Notes under the pieces: generated by a model
Told to the model about the DNA's origin: nothing
Database searches by the model: none
The model's input: the letters and a program-made list of their open reading frames with translations, nothing else
Made by a program: the position numbers and the translations under genes
Assembly: GCA_025359105.1 (NCBI GenBank)
Contig: JANYHK010000026.1
Location: 1 to 64,000 of the forward strand
From: Myxococcales bacterium
Lineage (GTDB): Bacteria > Myxococcota_A > Polyangia > Polyangiales > Polyangiaceae
Direction: 5' to 3'
Length of the DNA: 64,000 nt
Part shown: one piece after another, positions 51,010 through 58,797 of the stretch
How the letters are laid out: the number at the start of each line of letters is the position of its first letter
Position numbering within the stretch: position 1 is the first letter of the stretch

Positions 51010-51690
51010 GTGAAGCGCGGACCAGCCATCACCGTGGGTCTCGTCTGGTGCGGCGCCGTGATCTTCCTCCTCCAGTGCGGCGACGATCTCACCGTCAACC
51101 CCGTGCCCGGTGGCCGACCGGACGCTATGGCGGTCGACGCCGCGCGAGACACGGGCCCCGTGCTCGACGCGCACGACGCGCGCGACGCGCCAACGGACAC
51201 GACGGACGCCGCGGACGCCGCCTGCGCGCCGATCGACGCGGCGCTCCTCGATGCGGCACAGGTGAGCCTCGGCCGCGACATCGTCAAGTACTGGAGCTGC
51301 GAGGGTTGCCACAGCCAGGGGATGTCCGGGAACGACATCGGCGTCTCGTGGCAAGGCTCTGGCAGAGCGTATCCGCCGAACCTCACGCCCGATCCCGAGA
51401 CCGGCCTCGGCTGCTGGTCCCCGCTGCAGATCGAGAACGCGATCCTCCACGGTATCGACGATCAAGGAAGGCGGCTCTGCCCGCCGATGCCCATCTTCGC
51501 GGAGGCCGGCGTCGACACCGCTGGCGCCGCGGCGGTGGTGGCCTTTCTGCGCAGCCTGCCGCCGGTGAGCCACCGCGTTCCCGACACCTCGTGCACGGGC
51601 GCGTCCGACGCGGGAGACGCCGAGACGACCGACGCGCCCAGCGACGCCCCCGACGGCCCGACGGACGCGCGCGACGCCGACGCCGACTAA
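51010..51690 (+). CDS. Monoheme c-type cytochrome lipoprotein
   Basis: 226 residues. Signal with lipobox LLQC (Cys about 23), an Ala/Asp-rich linker to about 75, then a small cytochrome c: LGRDIVKYWSCEGCHSQGM with the CxxCH heme motif and a candidate axial Met in CPPMPIF or further on; AAAVVAFLRSLPPV is the usual last helix. The C-terminal 35 residues are again Asp/Ala/Thr-rich. Probably an electron carrier tethered to the outer face of a membrane. Its stop codon is the first triplet of the long palindrome at 51688. Confidence 0.85.
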   Translation: MKRGPAITVGLVWCGAVIFLLQCGDDLTVNPVPGGRPDAMAVDAARDTGPVLDAHDARDAPTDTTDAADAACAPIDAALLDAAQVSLGRDIVKYWSCEGCHSQGMSGNDIGVSWQGSGRAYPPNLTPDPETGLGCWSPLQIENAILHGIDDQGRRLCPPMPIFAEAGVDTAGAAAVVAFLRSLPPVSHRVPDTSCTGASDAGDAETTDAPSDAPDGPTDARDADAD

Positions 51691-51721
51691 ATCAGGGAGC
51701 ATGATCATGCTCCCTGATTTA
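51688..51721. repeat. Perfect 34-bp palindrome at the 3' end of the cytochrome gene
   Basis: The left arm TAAATCAGGGAGCATGA is followed immediately by its exact reverse complement with no loop. A short GC-rich hairpin (GGGGCTCCGCCCC) lies 16 bp further on. The unit reappears in inverted orientation at 51919-51968, sharing TAAATCA and GAGCATGAT. It includes the stop codon of the cytochrome gene, so it could act as a bidirectional terminator, but lacks a T-run. Confidence 0.85.
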
Positions 51722-51918
51722 ACTTCCGCCTTCTGGGGCTCCGCCCCTCCGCCGCTACGCGTCGGAACCACCCCTCATGCCTTTGGCAACCGTGCGGACG
51801 CACGAGGAGAGAAAAGTGACCGTGTTTCCTCGTGCGGAGCACGATTCGTCCGAAGGCGATGACCAGGGGAGGCTCGGCGCGACAGCGACGAGGGGGCGTC
51901 GCCCCTCCAGAGTCGTAT

Positions 51919-51968
51919 CTAAATCACCGAGCATGATTCTCGACCGAGAATCATGCTCGGTGATTTAG
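51919..51968. repeat. 50-bp palindrome (24-bp arms, 2-bp loop) at the 3' end of the GNAT gene
   Basis: Arms of 24 bp, beginning CTAAATCACCGAGCATGAT, are perfectly complementary around a central AC. Its inner flank carries a GC hairpin (GGGGGCGTCGCCCC at about 51892-51905). Compared in opposite orientation with the palindrome at 51688, the order palindrome, about 12-16 bp, CTGG-type bases, GC hairpin is conserved, so both are copies of one roughly 60-90-bp element placed head to head between convergent genes. Confidence 0.85.
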
Positions 51969-52597
51969 CGCAGCTGCGTGCGATTCAATTTTTCCAGCAA
52001 GCCGAGCCGCGCGGCCGGCCACTCCGACGCGAGCATCGAGTAGTAGGCGCTGTCGCGTACGCCGCCGTCCGCCGCCGGCTTGTGCGCGCGGAGGATGCCG
52101 TCGAAGCGCGCGCCGAGCCTCAGGATGGCGGTTCGCGAGCGTTCGTTGCGCGCGTCGGTCTTCCACGTGACACGGCGGACGCGCCAGACTTCGAAGGCGT
52201 GCGTGCACAAGAGGAGCTTCGCCTCCGTGTTGAGCGCGGTGCGCTGCACGCGCTCGGCGTACCAGGTGTAGCCAATTTCGACCACGTCCGGTCCGGCGGG
52301 AACCGGCGCGGGCGGCGCCCCTGGCCACTGCCAGCGCTCGATGGCCATGAACCGCGTGCTCCCCACCACCGTCCCCGCCGCGTCGCGGACGACGAACGGA
52401 ATCGACTCGCCGCGGACCTGCTCGTCCAGGGCGCTGGCCACGAAGGCGTGCATGCCCTTGAGATCGGCGGGCACGAGCTGAAGCCCAAACGTCGCGCGCG
52501 ACGCATCGGCAGCGACGAGCAGCCCTGGAGCGTGCTCGTGGGCGAGCGGCTCGAGGCGCACGTGCTCGCCGGTGAAGGTCAAGGGCGCGTTCGTCAT
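51965..52597 (-). CDS. GNAT N-acetyltransferase (RimJ/RimL type)
   Basis: 210 residues, cytoplasmic. Starts with the typical 'FTGEHVRLEPLAHEHAPGLL', continues with IPFVVRDAAGTVVGSTRF (beta strand 2-3), EIGYTWYAERVQRTALNTEAKLLL (strand 4 and the acetyl-CoA pyrophosphate region, in split pieces), and ERSRTAILRLGARFDG. These enzymes acetylate protein N-termini or small molecules. The stop codon lies inside the 50-bp palindrome. Confidence 0.9.
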   Translation of the reverse strand: MTNAPLTFTGEHVRLEPLAHEHAPGLLVAADASRATFGLQLVPADLKGMHAFVASALDEQVRGESIPFVVRDAAGTVVGSTRFMAIERWQWPGAPPAPVPAGPDVVEIGYTWYAERVQRTALNTEAKLLLCTHAFEVWRVRRVTWKTDARNERSRTAILRLGARFDGILRAHKPAADGGVRDSAYYSMLASEWPAARLGLLEKLNRTQLR

Positions 52598-52680
52598 GGG
52601 AACATCATGGAGAAGAGATCGCCCACCCGGAAGCGCTTAGATCTAAGAAGCCCGGAAGACCAGGCGTGGTAGGAGCACGC

Positions 52681-53709
52681 ATGCATCTCGAGCTCGTCGC
52701 GTCGTGGTCGTGCAGCCCAGATCGCGAATTTCAGGCCCAGTGGCTACAGGTCGTGCCGGGCAGCGTCGGCGTCTTCCTCGCCGACGGCTCGCTGACCGTG
52801 CGGCGGGCGGTCGTGGGCGCGCCGGTCGTCGCGTCGTTGAAGCTTCCGGCCGCAGCTCGAGTTGCGCTCGATCCGCGCGGCGAGGTCGTCGCGTGTCTGG
52901 ACGGCGGGCGGCTCTCCCTTCTCGGCATGGCGGGCGCCGAGGTGGCCGCGGCGGCGCTGCCTCACGAGCTCGCCCTCGAGCATTTCTGTTTTCGCCTGGA
53001 CGGTGAGCGGGTGTGGCTTTTCGGATTCGTCGACTCCACGTTCCATGCGCTGGCCTACGATCGCTCGCTGGCGCTCGTCGGCGATTACCAGCCGCCGCTC
53101 ACCCTGTCGCCGGTGGGGTGGCCCATCCAGGTGCATCCGCGCGAAGACGCCTTCGTGCTCACGCTGAGCGAAGACCAGGACGATCCGCAGGCCGGCGTAC
53201 GCCGCGTGGGCGTAGAGATCGCCAAAGGAGAAGCCACGATCGTCTTCGACGCAGGCGACATCGCCTACCCGTGCTTGGGCTTCACGCAGGACGGCCGGTT
53301 CCTCATCGGGCTCGATCCGTTCACCCGGACGATGGTGTTCTCCTGGCCGACCTACGCGCCCGGCGCGGAGGCGTCCTTCGAGCCGGACCACGAGGGGCGT
53401 CCCGTCGGAATGATCGTCGGAAACCACCTGGTGACCGAACGCCACTCGAAGGCGGAGATCGTCTTCGATCCCAAGACGCAGACGGCCGAAGCCGTCGAGA
53501 AGCACGACTCGTCCTTGTGGGTCCTCGCGCTACCGACGCTCGAGGAGAGGGCGCTCCTCCCCTGGGCTGACCGCGGCTTCGGCAAGAAAGAGGACGACGC
53601 CGGCCTCGAATTCGTCGACGCCGTGGGCAAAGACAGCTTCCTCGAATCACACCAGGACGAAGACGGTACGTACGCTCTGCGCATCTGGCGGCTGGTCGAC
53701 TTCGCGTAG
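52681..53709 (+). CDS. Cytoplasmic beta-propeller-like hypothetical protein
   Basis: 342 residues from ATG 52681 (GTAGGAG six bases upstream); an in-frame GTG five codons earlier is less likely. No signal peptide. Repeated strand pairs (VGVFLADGSLTVRRAV, VALDPRGEVVACLDGGRLSL, PCLGFTQDGRFLIGLDP) suggest a WD40/YncE-like propeller. No catalytic motif. The gene stands alone; its role may be protein-protein contacts. I do not recognise a named family. Confidence 0.7.
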   Translation: MHLELVASWSCSPDREFQAQWLQVVPGSVGVFLADGSLTVRRAVVGAPVVASLKLPAAARVALDPRGEVVACLDGGRLSLLGMAGAEVAAAALPHELALEHFCFRLDGERVWLFGFVDSTFHALAYDRSLALVGDYQPPLTLSPVGWPIQVHPREDAFVLTLSEDQDDPQAGVRRVGVEIAKGEATIVFDAGDIAYPCLGFTQDGRFLIGLDPFTRTMVFSWPTYAPGAEASFEPDHEGRPVGMIVGNHLVTERHSKAEIVFDPKTQTAEAVEKHDSSLWVLALPTLEERALLPWADRGFGKKEDDAGLEFVDAVGKDSFLESHQDEDGTYALRIWRLVDFA

Positions 53710-53746
53710 GACCCGCGCGCGAAGGCTACCGTCGTATACTGGCAGG

Positions 53747-54619
53747 ATGCGTCGTCGCGCGGTCACCATGCTTTTGCTCGCCGGCGCGCTGGCCGGGTGT
53801 GCGGGGCTGCTGTCGCTGCAGGACCTCGGCTACGACGCAGGCACCGCGGAGCAAGACGCCAGCGACGCCGCGACCGCGGGGGACGGCTCGCTCGAGGCAA
53901 CCGCCGACGGTGCCCCCGACGCGGCCTTCGACGCACCCGCCGGCGACACCGCCAGCGACGCGCCCTTCGCGTGTCCGCGCAGCGACGGCGGCGAGCTGCC
54001 CTTTTGCACCGACTTCGACCACGATCCCTACGAGGTCGGGTGGACCAAGATCGAGAACGCCGCCGACGCCGACGTCTTCCTCTGGCCCGACGCCTCGGTG
54101 TCGCCGCCGTATTCCCTCATGTTCACGACCGGGCCACGCAACACGTCGCAGGTCGACCTCCTCCATGACTTCAAGGGGCCCGCTGCGCCGCGTCGCTTCG
54201 CGCTGGCGTTCGACGCGTGGTTCGAGAGCGTCGGCACCGACAGCATCGAGATGGTGCACGTGACCTTCGGCCCATCGAGACCCTACTTCCAGCTGCAGCT
54301 CATCCTCTACGGAGGCGGCGTCGGGCTGCGGATCGACCTCTACGACGGCACCACCAAGGGGTATCCAGCGGGCAGCCAGGTCCTGCTCGTGAGCCCGCGG
54401 GCGTGGCGTCACGTCGAGTTGACCGGCGACCTCGTGCAGCCCGACCTCGTGCTTTCCGTGGATGGGTTGAAGAGCAGCATCGACCTGAGCACCGACGCCG
54501 GGGTCCCCGTCATGCGTCTCCCGCCGCACCTCTCCATCGGTGTGCCGCACCTGAACCTACGAGATGGAGGTAGCGACTACCGCATCGCCTACGACAACGT
54601 GCAGTTCGACTGCCAGTGA
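53747..54619 (+). CDS. Lipoprotein with a concanavalin A-like (LamG-type) domain
   Basis: 290 residues. Lipobox LAGC (Cys about 18), an Asp/Ala linker to about 75, then a beta-sandwich region: LPFCTDFDHDPYEVGWTKIE (the usual opening of such domains with Cys and 'DF'), RRFALAFDAWFESVG, HVELTGDLVQPDLVLSVDGL and YRIAYDNVQFDCQ at the end. This layout is very common in myxobacterial lipoproteins and usually implies carbohydrate binding, but no ligand can be assigned. Converges on the prenyltransferase gene. Confidence 0.8.
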   Translation: MRRRAVTMLLLAGALAGCAGLLSLQDLGYDAGTAEQDASDAATAGDGSLEATADGAPDAAFDAPAGDTASDAPFACPRSDGGELPFCTDFDHDPYEVGWTKIENAADADVFLWPDASVSPPYSLMFTTGPRNTSQVDLLHDFKGPAAPRRFALAFDAWFESVGTDSIEMVHVTFGPSRPYFQLQLILYGGGVGLRIDLYDGTTKGYPAGSQVLLVSPRAWRHVELTGDLVQPDLVLSVDGLKSSIDLSTDAGVPVMRLPPHLSIGVPHLNLRDGGSDYRIAYDNVQFDCQ

Positions 54620-54629
54620 CGACTCGCGC

Positions 54630-55553
54630 TCAGCGCGGCATGCTGACGAACGCCGCGAGCTCGGCGAGCGCGAGCGCCATGAACCACGCCACGCTCGAAA
54701 ACGCGAGCGCGCCCCGTCGCGCCGGATCGCGCCACGTGCTCCGCCCTAGCCCCAACGCGAGGGGCGCTGCTACGGGGAGCGTCAGCGCGATCGCGAGCGC
54801 GGCGCGCAGAGGGAGGCCGAAGACGACGAGCAAAGGCACAGACGCGTAGGCCGCGACGAGCACCGCGAGCGAGAGCCGGCTCGCGAACGCCGGGCCCATG
54901 CGAACGACGAGCGTGCGCTTGCCCGCGGCGGCGTCCCCGGCGGCATCGGGGATGTCCAGGACCTGTATCATCACGAGCTGCGCGCACGCGAGCGGTGCCA
55001 CGACGAGGAGCGGAAGCGCCGCACGCACCGGCGCTTGCATCATGTACCCGGCGAGCGGGGTCATCACGGCGACGACCAGCGCGACGGTGAGCGCACCAAG
55101 CCCGCGCGAGTGAAGGCGCAGCGGCGGCGCGCTGTACTCCCACGACAAGACCAGCGCGGCGAGCAGCAGCGGAAGCGCGCGCGCTCCCCCTGCCGTTCGC
55201 GCGGCGAGGAAAAGGTCGAGCGCGAGCGCCAGCGTGCCGAGCGTCAGCGCGGCGACCAGCGCCACGCGCGGCGCGAGCTCTCCGGCGGGGAGGACGCGGC
55301 TCCCTCCCGACCAGCGGGTAGACGTCTCGTTGGCGCGGTCGGCCGGCAGGTCGAAGTAGTCGTTCGCGTAGTGCGTCATCAGCTGAGTGAGCGTGATCGC
55401 GGCCTGACCGAGCGCGTACGCCGAGAAATCGACGGCGAAGCCCTCGTGCGCGGCCACCGCTGCGCCAAGGCCATACAGGATGAAGCCTCCGCCCAGGAAG
55501 TGCGGCCGTCCCAGGCGCACGAACGCCGCCACACGGCGAACGACAGGGCTCAC
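54630..55553 (-). CDS. UbiA-family prenyltransferase (MenA-like)
   Basis: 307 residues with about eight to nine membrane helices. The two Asp-rich motifs that bind the prenyl diphosphate and Mg are HYANDYFDLPADRAN and LDIPDAAGDAAAGKRTL. The second motif and the spacing resemble MenA (1,4-dihydroxy-2-naphthoate prenyltransferase, menaquinone pathway). No other menaquinone genes lie nearby, so it could also prenylate another aromatic compound. It is the only gene on this strand here. Confidence 0.88.
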   Translation of the reverse strand: MSPVVRRVAAFVRLGRPHFLGGGFILYGLGAAVAAHEGFAVDFSAYALGQAAITLTQLMTHYANDYFDLPADRANETSTRWSGGSRVLPAGELAPRVALVAALTLGTLALALDLFLAARTAGGARALPLLLAALVLSWEYSAPPLRLHSRGLGALTVALVVAVMTPLAGYMMQAPVRAALPLLVVAPLACAQLVMIQVLDIPDAAGDAAAGKRTLVVRMGPAFASRLSLAVLVAAYASVPLLVVFGLPLRAALAIALTLPVAAPLALGLGRSTWRDPARRGALAFSSVAWFMALALAELAAFVSMPR

Positions 55554-55675
55554 TTCTCGAGACTACCGCGCGAGCGCTCCTCCTTCGCGTGAAGTCCCGG
55601 CGGGGGAGGCGCTTTCACCGAGGAGCGCGCAGTCCCGTCGAGATGACGGATTTGTTACGAGAGTCACTCCGGGTT

Positions 55676-55703
55676 CATGGGAGGGTTTCCGCACCCTCCC
55701 ATG
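55676..55703 (+). promoter_or_regulatory. Perfect hairpin spanning the start region of the desaturase gene
   Basis: CATGGGAGGGT and ACCCTCCCATG are 11-bp perfect arms around TTCCGC. The left arm contains the ribosome-binding-like GGGAGGG and one ATG (55677); the right arm contains a second ATG (55701). In mRNA the hairpin would bury both. Fatty acid desaturases are often cold-regulated, so an RNA thermometer-like or protein-gated control is possible. Confidence 0.55.
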
Positions 55704-56528
55704 GCGAGTCATCCTATGCGGTACCCGGTCGACGCGCTGCCCGTCGCGGTCGTCGTGGGCACGACGGCGCTAGGGCTCGCGCCGTTCGTCTTTCACCTGC
55801 CGCTCGCCGCCGTCATCGGGGCCTGGCTACTCGCGCTCTACGGCCGGACGTTCTGCGCCTTCGGGCAGCACAACCATGGGCACCTGCCGGTATTCCGGTC
55901 CTGGCTCTTGAACCGCGTGTACGACGCGCTCCTCACGCAGAACACCGGCTATCCGACGGCGCTCTGGGAGCTGCAGCACACACGCGGCCATCACCGGCAT
56001 TACCTGGAGCCCGACGCGGACGTCGCGCGCATCACCTACCCCGGGACCAAGACGGTGATGCCGCGGCTCCTGTATGCGGTGCGAGGGAACCTGACGGTTC
56101 ATCGCGACGCGATCCGCATCGGCCTGGCCGAGGGGCGCGCGGGAAAGCCGACGCTCTTGCCGAAGCTCGCCTTCGAGCTGGCGCTCCAGCTCGCGGTGCT
56201 GGGTGGCCTCCTCTTCTGGAATGCGCCGCTCGCGATCGCCTTCTTCGTCGTGCCGCCGGCGCTGACGGCGTTCTTCGTGTGGTGGGAGTCGTACACGCAC
56301 CACCTCGGCACCCAGCCTACGAACGTCTACGACGCGTCGATGACCGTCGAGAGCCGCGCCTACAACCGGGTGACGTTCAACATCGGCCACCACACGGCGC
56401 ACCACGAGAAGCCGACGCTCCACTGGTCGCTCCTGCCTCAGCGCACCGAGAAGATCCGGGAGCGGATCCACGCGTCGTGCTTCCGCGAGCAGCACGGCAC
56501 GGTGAGCTCGCGCCTGCTCGGCTCGTAG
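55677..56528 (+). CDS. Membrane fatty acid desaturase
   Basis: Up to 283 residues; possible starts are ATG 55677, 55701 and 55716. Histidine boxes that bind the di-iron centre are HNHGH, HTRGHHRH and HHTAHHEK, plus YTHHLG. Four hydrophobic stretches (e.g. VVVGTTALGLAPFVFHLPLA, FFVVPPALTAFFVWW). It introduces a double bond into an acyl chain or hydroxylates a related lipid, using O2 and an electron donor not encoded here. The two upstream ATGs lie in opposite arms of a perfect hairpin, so the third (MRYPVDALP) may be used. Confidence 0.9.
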   Translation: MGGFPHPPMASHPMRYPVDALPVAVVVGTTALGLAPFVFHLPLAAVIGAWLLALYGRTFCAFGQHNHGHLPVFRSWLLNRVYDALLTQNTGYPTALWELQHTRGHHRHYLEPDADVARITYPGTKTVMPRLLYAVRGNLTVHRDAIRIGLAEGRAGKPTLLPKLAFELALQLAVLGGLLFWNAPLAIAFFVVPPALTAFFVWWESYTHHLGTQPTNVYDASMTVESRAYNRVTFNIGHHTAHHEKPTLHWSLLPQRTEKIRERIHASCFREQHGTVSSRLLGS

Positions 56529-56641
56529 CGCCCGTAGCCCGCGCGATTTGACGCCCGCGGCGCCTGCGATCGCGTAGGAGTCGTGGTCTGGCCTCACCGA
56601 CGAGTCCCTCGCCGACGTCTGCGCGCTCATCCCCTCCCCGT

Positions 56642-57895
56642 GTGAAGCACAGGCACGTGGTGATGGGGCTGCTCTGCCTGCTCGCCGTCGTCCTCTACGT
56701 CGATCGCATCTGCATCTCGGTCGCGCTCCCGCGGATCCAGGACGATCTCGGGATCGCTCCCGAGCATCTGGGTTGGGTCAGCGTCGTCTTCTCGGTGGCG
56801 TACGCCGTCTTCGAGATCCCGAGCGGTCACATGGGCGATCGCACCGGGGCGCGCCGCGTGCTCATGCGCATCGTGGTGTGGTGGTCCGCATTCACCGCGC
56901 TCACCGGCGCGGCGACGGGCCTCACGTCGCTGCTCGTCACGCGGTTCCTGTTCGGCGCGGGCGAGGCTGGTGCGTTCCCGAACGCCGCGACCGCCGTCTC
57001 GCGCTGGTTCCCGGTCCGCGGGCGCGCGGCGGCGATGGGCATGTTCGGCGCGGCGTCCCAAGTCGGCGGCGCGCTCTCGCCGCTCCTCGTCGTCCCGATT
57101 CAGGCCCGCTTCGGGTGGCGCGCGTCGTTCTTCGTCTTCGCCGTGTGCGGCATCGTGTGGGCTGTCGCCTGGTACGCGTGGTTTCGTGACTCGCCCGCCG
57201 AAAAAGTCGGTGTGCACCCGAGCGAGCTCGAAGAGACCGCCGGCTCGCCCCCACCCGCCGCGCACGGCCTCGCGTGGTCCGTCGCCTTGCGAAGCTGGAG
57301 CCTGCGGGGCCTCATGCTCACCTGGTTTGCTCACGTTTATGGGGCCTTCTTCTCGGTCTTCTGGCTGCCGACGTACCTCGTCAAGAGCCGCGGCTTCTCC
57401 GAGGGAGACCTCCGCCTCATCGCGATCGCGTGGGTCGGCGGGATGCTCGGCAACGCCGGCGGTGGCCTCCTCAGCGACGCGCTGGTCGCTCGATTCGGCG
57501 TGGGCCGCGGGCGGCGAACCGCGGCGCTCTTCTGCATGACGACCATGGCGCTGGGCTACCTCACGGTGGCGTTCACGACGGACAAGGCAGCCCTCCTCAC
57601 CGTAATGACGATCACGTTCGCCACCGCGGGCTTCTCCCAGGCCAACGCCTTCGCGGTCTGCATCGACATCGGCCGCAGCCACGCCGGAACCGTGTCCGCC
57701 GCGATGAACACCGCCGGACAGATCGGCGGCGGCGTCTCGGCGGTCGCGTTCGGATACCTGGTGAAAGCCACGGGCAGCTACGACGCGCCGGTCCTCGTGA
57801 TGGCCGCCGTCGTGGCACTCGGCGCGTTGCCGTGGATGTTCATCGACGCGTCGCGGGAGGTCGCTCCCAGCCTCACCCGATCGAGCGACGCGTGA
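56642..57895 (+). CDS. MFS transporter of the anion:cation symporter type
   Basis: 417 residues from GTG 56642. Twelve hydrophobic segments. Signature pieces: VLYVDRICISVALPRIQDDL in helix 1, EIPSGHMGDRTGARRVL in loop 2-3, and FLFGAGEAGAFPNAATAVSRW, which is characteristic of the ACS (anion/cation symporter) subfamily that takes up sugar acids, phthalate or similar organic anions. No catabolic gene is adjacent, so the substrate is open. A short gap separates it from the desaturase gene. Confidence 0.9.
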   Translation: MKHRHVVMGLLCLLAVVLYVDRICISVALPRIQDDLGIAPEHLGWVSVVFSVAYAVFEIPSGHMGDRTGARRVLMRIVVWWSAFTALTGAATGLTSLLVTRFLFGAGEAGAFPNAATAVSRWFPVRGRAAAMGMFGAASQVGGALSPLLVVPIQARFGWRASFFVFAVCGIVWAVAWYAWFRDSPAEKVGVHPSELEETAGSPPPAAHGLAWSVALRSWSLRGLMLTWFAHVYGAFFSVFWLPTYLVKSRGFSEGDLRLIAIAWVGGMLGNAGGGLLSDALVARFGVGRGRRTAALFCMTTMALGYLTVAFTTDKAALLTVMTITFATAGFSQANAFAVCIDIGRSHAGTVSAAMNTAGQIGGGVSAVAFGYLVKATGSYDAPVLVMAAVVALGALPWMFIDASREVAPSLTRSSDA

Positions 57896-58025
57896 GGTAC
57901 CTCGCGGTCGTCGTGCTTGAGCGCGCCGCGTCGGGTCACCTTGGAAAAACGGCCACCTTCCATGCTCACGAGTAGAACACGGACGGCATTCGCCGCGCGC
58001 TGCGCTAGGATTTTCCAGCCCGCCC

Positions 58026-58742
58026 GTGCAACGCGATCTGGAGCCCCCTTCGATCCCCTGGGAACGGCGGCGCGAGCTCGGCGTCGCGCGCGCCTTCAGG
58101 GACACGCTCGTTCTGTCGATCCGCGAGCCGAAGCGCTTCTACGGGCTGCTCCCTAGCGAGGCCTCCACCTGGCCGGCGCTCGTATACGGCTTCACCTTCG
58201 AGGCGGTCGTCGCGGGTACGACGTTCCTCCATCACCAGCTCGTCGGCGCCGAGGAGCTCGACCGGTCGCTCGCGCCTCTCTACCCACAGCTTCGGCAGGT
58301 GGTGCCGAACGCGCCCGAGATGATCCGGACGCTGATGTCCGCGTCGGCCATCGGCTCGCTCTGCACCGCGCCGTTCACGTACCTGTTCAAGCTCTACGTG
58401 ACGGCGTTTCTCACCTGGATAGGGCTTCGCCTTGCGCGCTGTCTTCACACCCCCTTTCGCCGCATCGTGCAGCTCTTCGCCTACGCGAGCTGGATCCAGC
58501 TCATCGGGCTGCTCGGCGTGACCGGCGATCTGATGCTGTCGCTGCTCTCGTTCGTGGCGCTCCTGGCGCTCGGATCGTACTACTGGCTCGTCATCGTTCG
58601 CGAGTCGCAGCGCATCGACACGCGGCGCGCCGTGGTCGCGTCGCTCTACGGCTGCCTCGTGGCGCTCGTCGTCGGGTGCGTCTGCGGCGTCCCCCCGATG
58701 ATCGCCCTCGCCTACGTGCTCGTTTCGATCCTGTCGAAGTAG
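58026..58742 (+). CDS. YIP1-like membrane protein
   Basis: 238 residues from GTG 58026. An amphipathic N-terminal part (SIREPKRFYGLLPSEAS) precedes five hydrophobic segments in the pattern of YIP1-domain proteins (LVYGFTFEAVVAGTTFLHH, YLFKLYVTAFLTWIGL, RIVQLFAYASWIQLIGLL, LLSFVALLALGSYYWLVIV, ALVVGCVCGVPPMIALAYVL). Bacterial members are of unknown function, possibly lipid or envelope homeostasis. Followed directly by a GGCA repeat tract. Confidence 0.75.
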   Translation: MQRDLEPPSIPWERRRELGVARAFRDTLVLSIREPKRFYGLLPSEASTWPALVYGFTFEAVVAGTTFLHHQLVGAEELDRSLAPLYPQLRQVVPNAPEMIRTLMSASAIGSLCTAPFTYLFKLYVTAFLTWIGLRLARCLHTPFRRIVQLFAYASWIQLIGLLGVTGDLMLSLLSFVALLALGSYYWLVIVRESQRIDTRRAVVASLYGCLVALVVGCVCGVPPMIALAYVLVSILSK

Positions 58743-58770
58743 ATGGGCAGGCAGGCAGGCAGGAGGCAGG
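58743..58770 (+). repeat. Short (GGCA)n tract between two genes
   Basis: After the stop of the YIP1-like gene the sequence runs GGGCAGGCAGGCAGGCAGGA and one more GGCAGG unit. A four-base microsatellite like this can change length by slippage. It lies about 30 bp before the start of the aminopeptidase gene, and so could alter the leader or promoter spacing. Confidence 0.7.
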
Positions 58771-58797
58771 CGACGAGCCGCGTGCTAGAAGGCTCGT

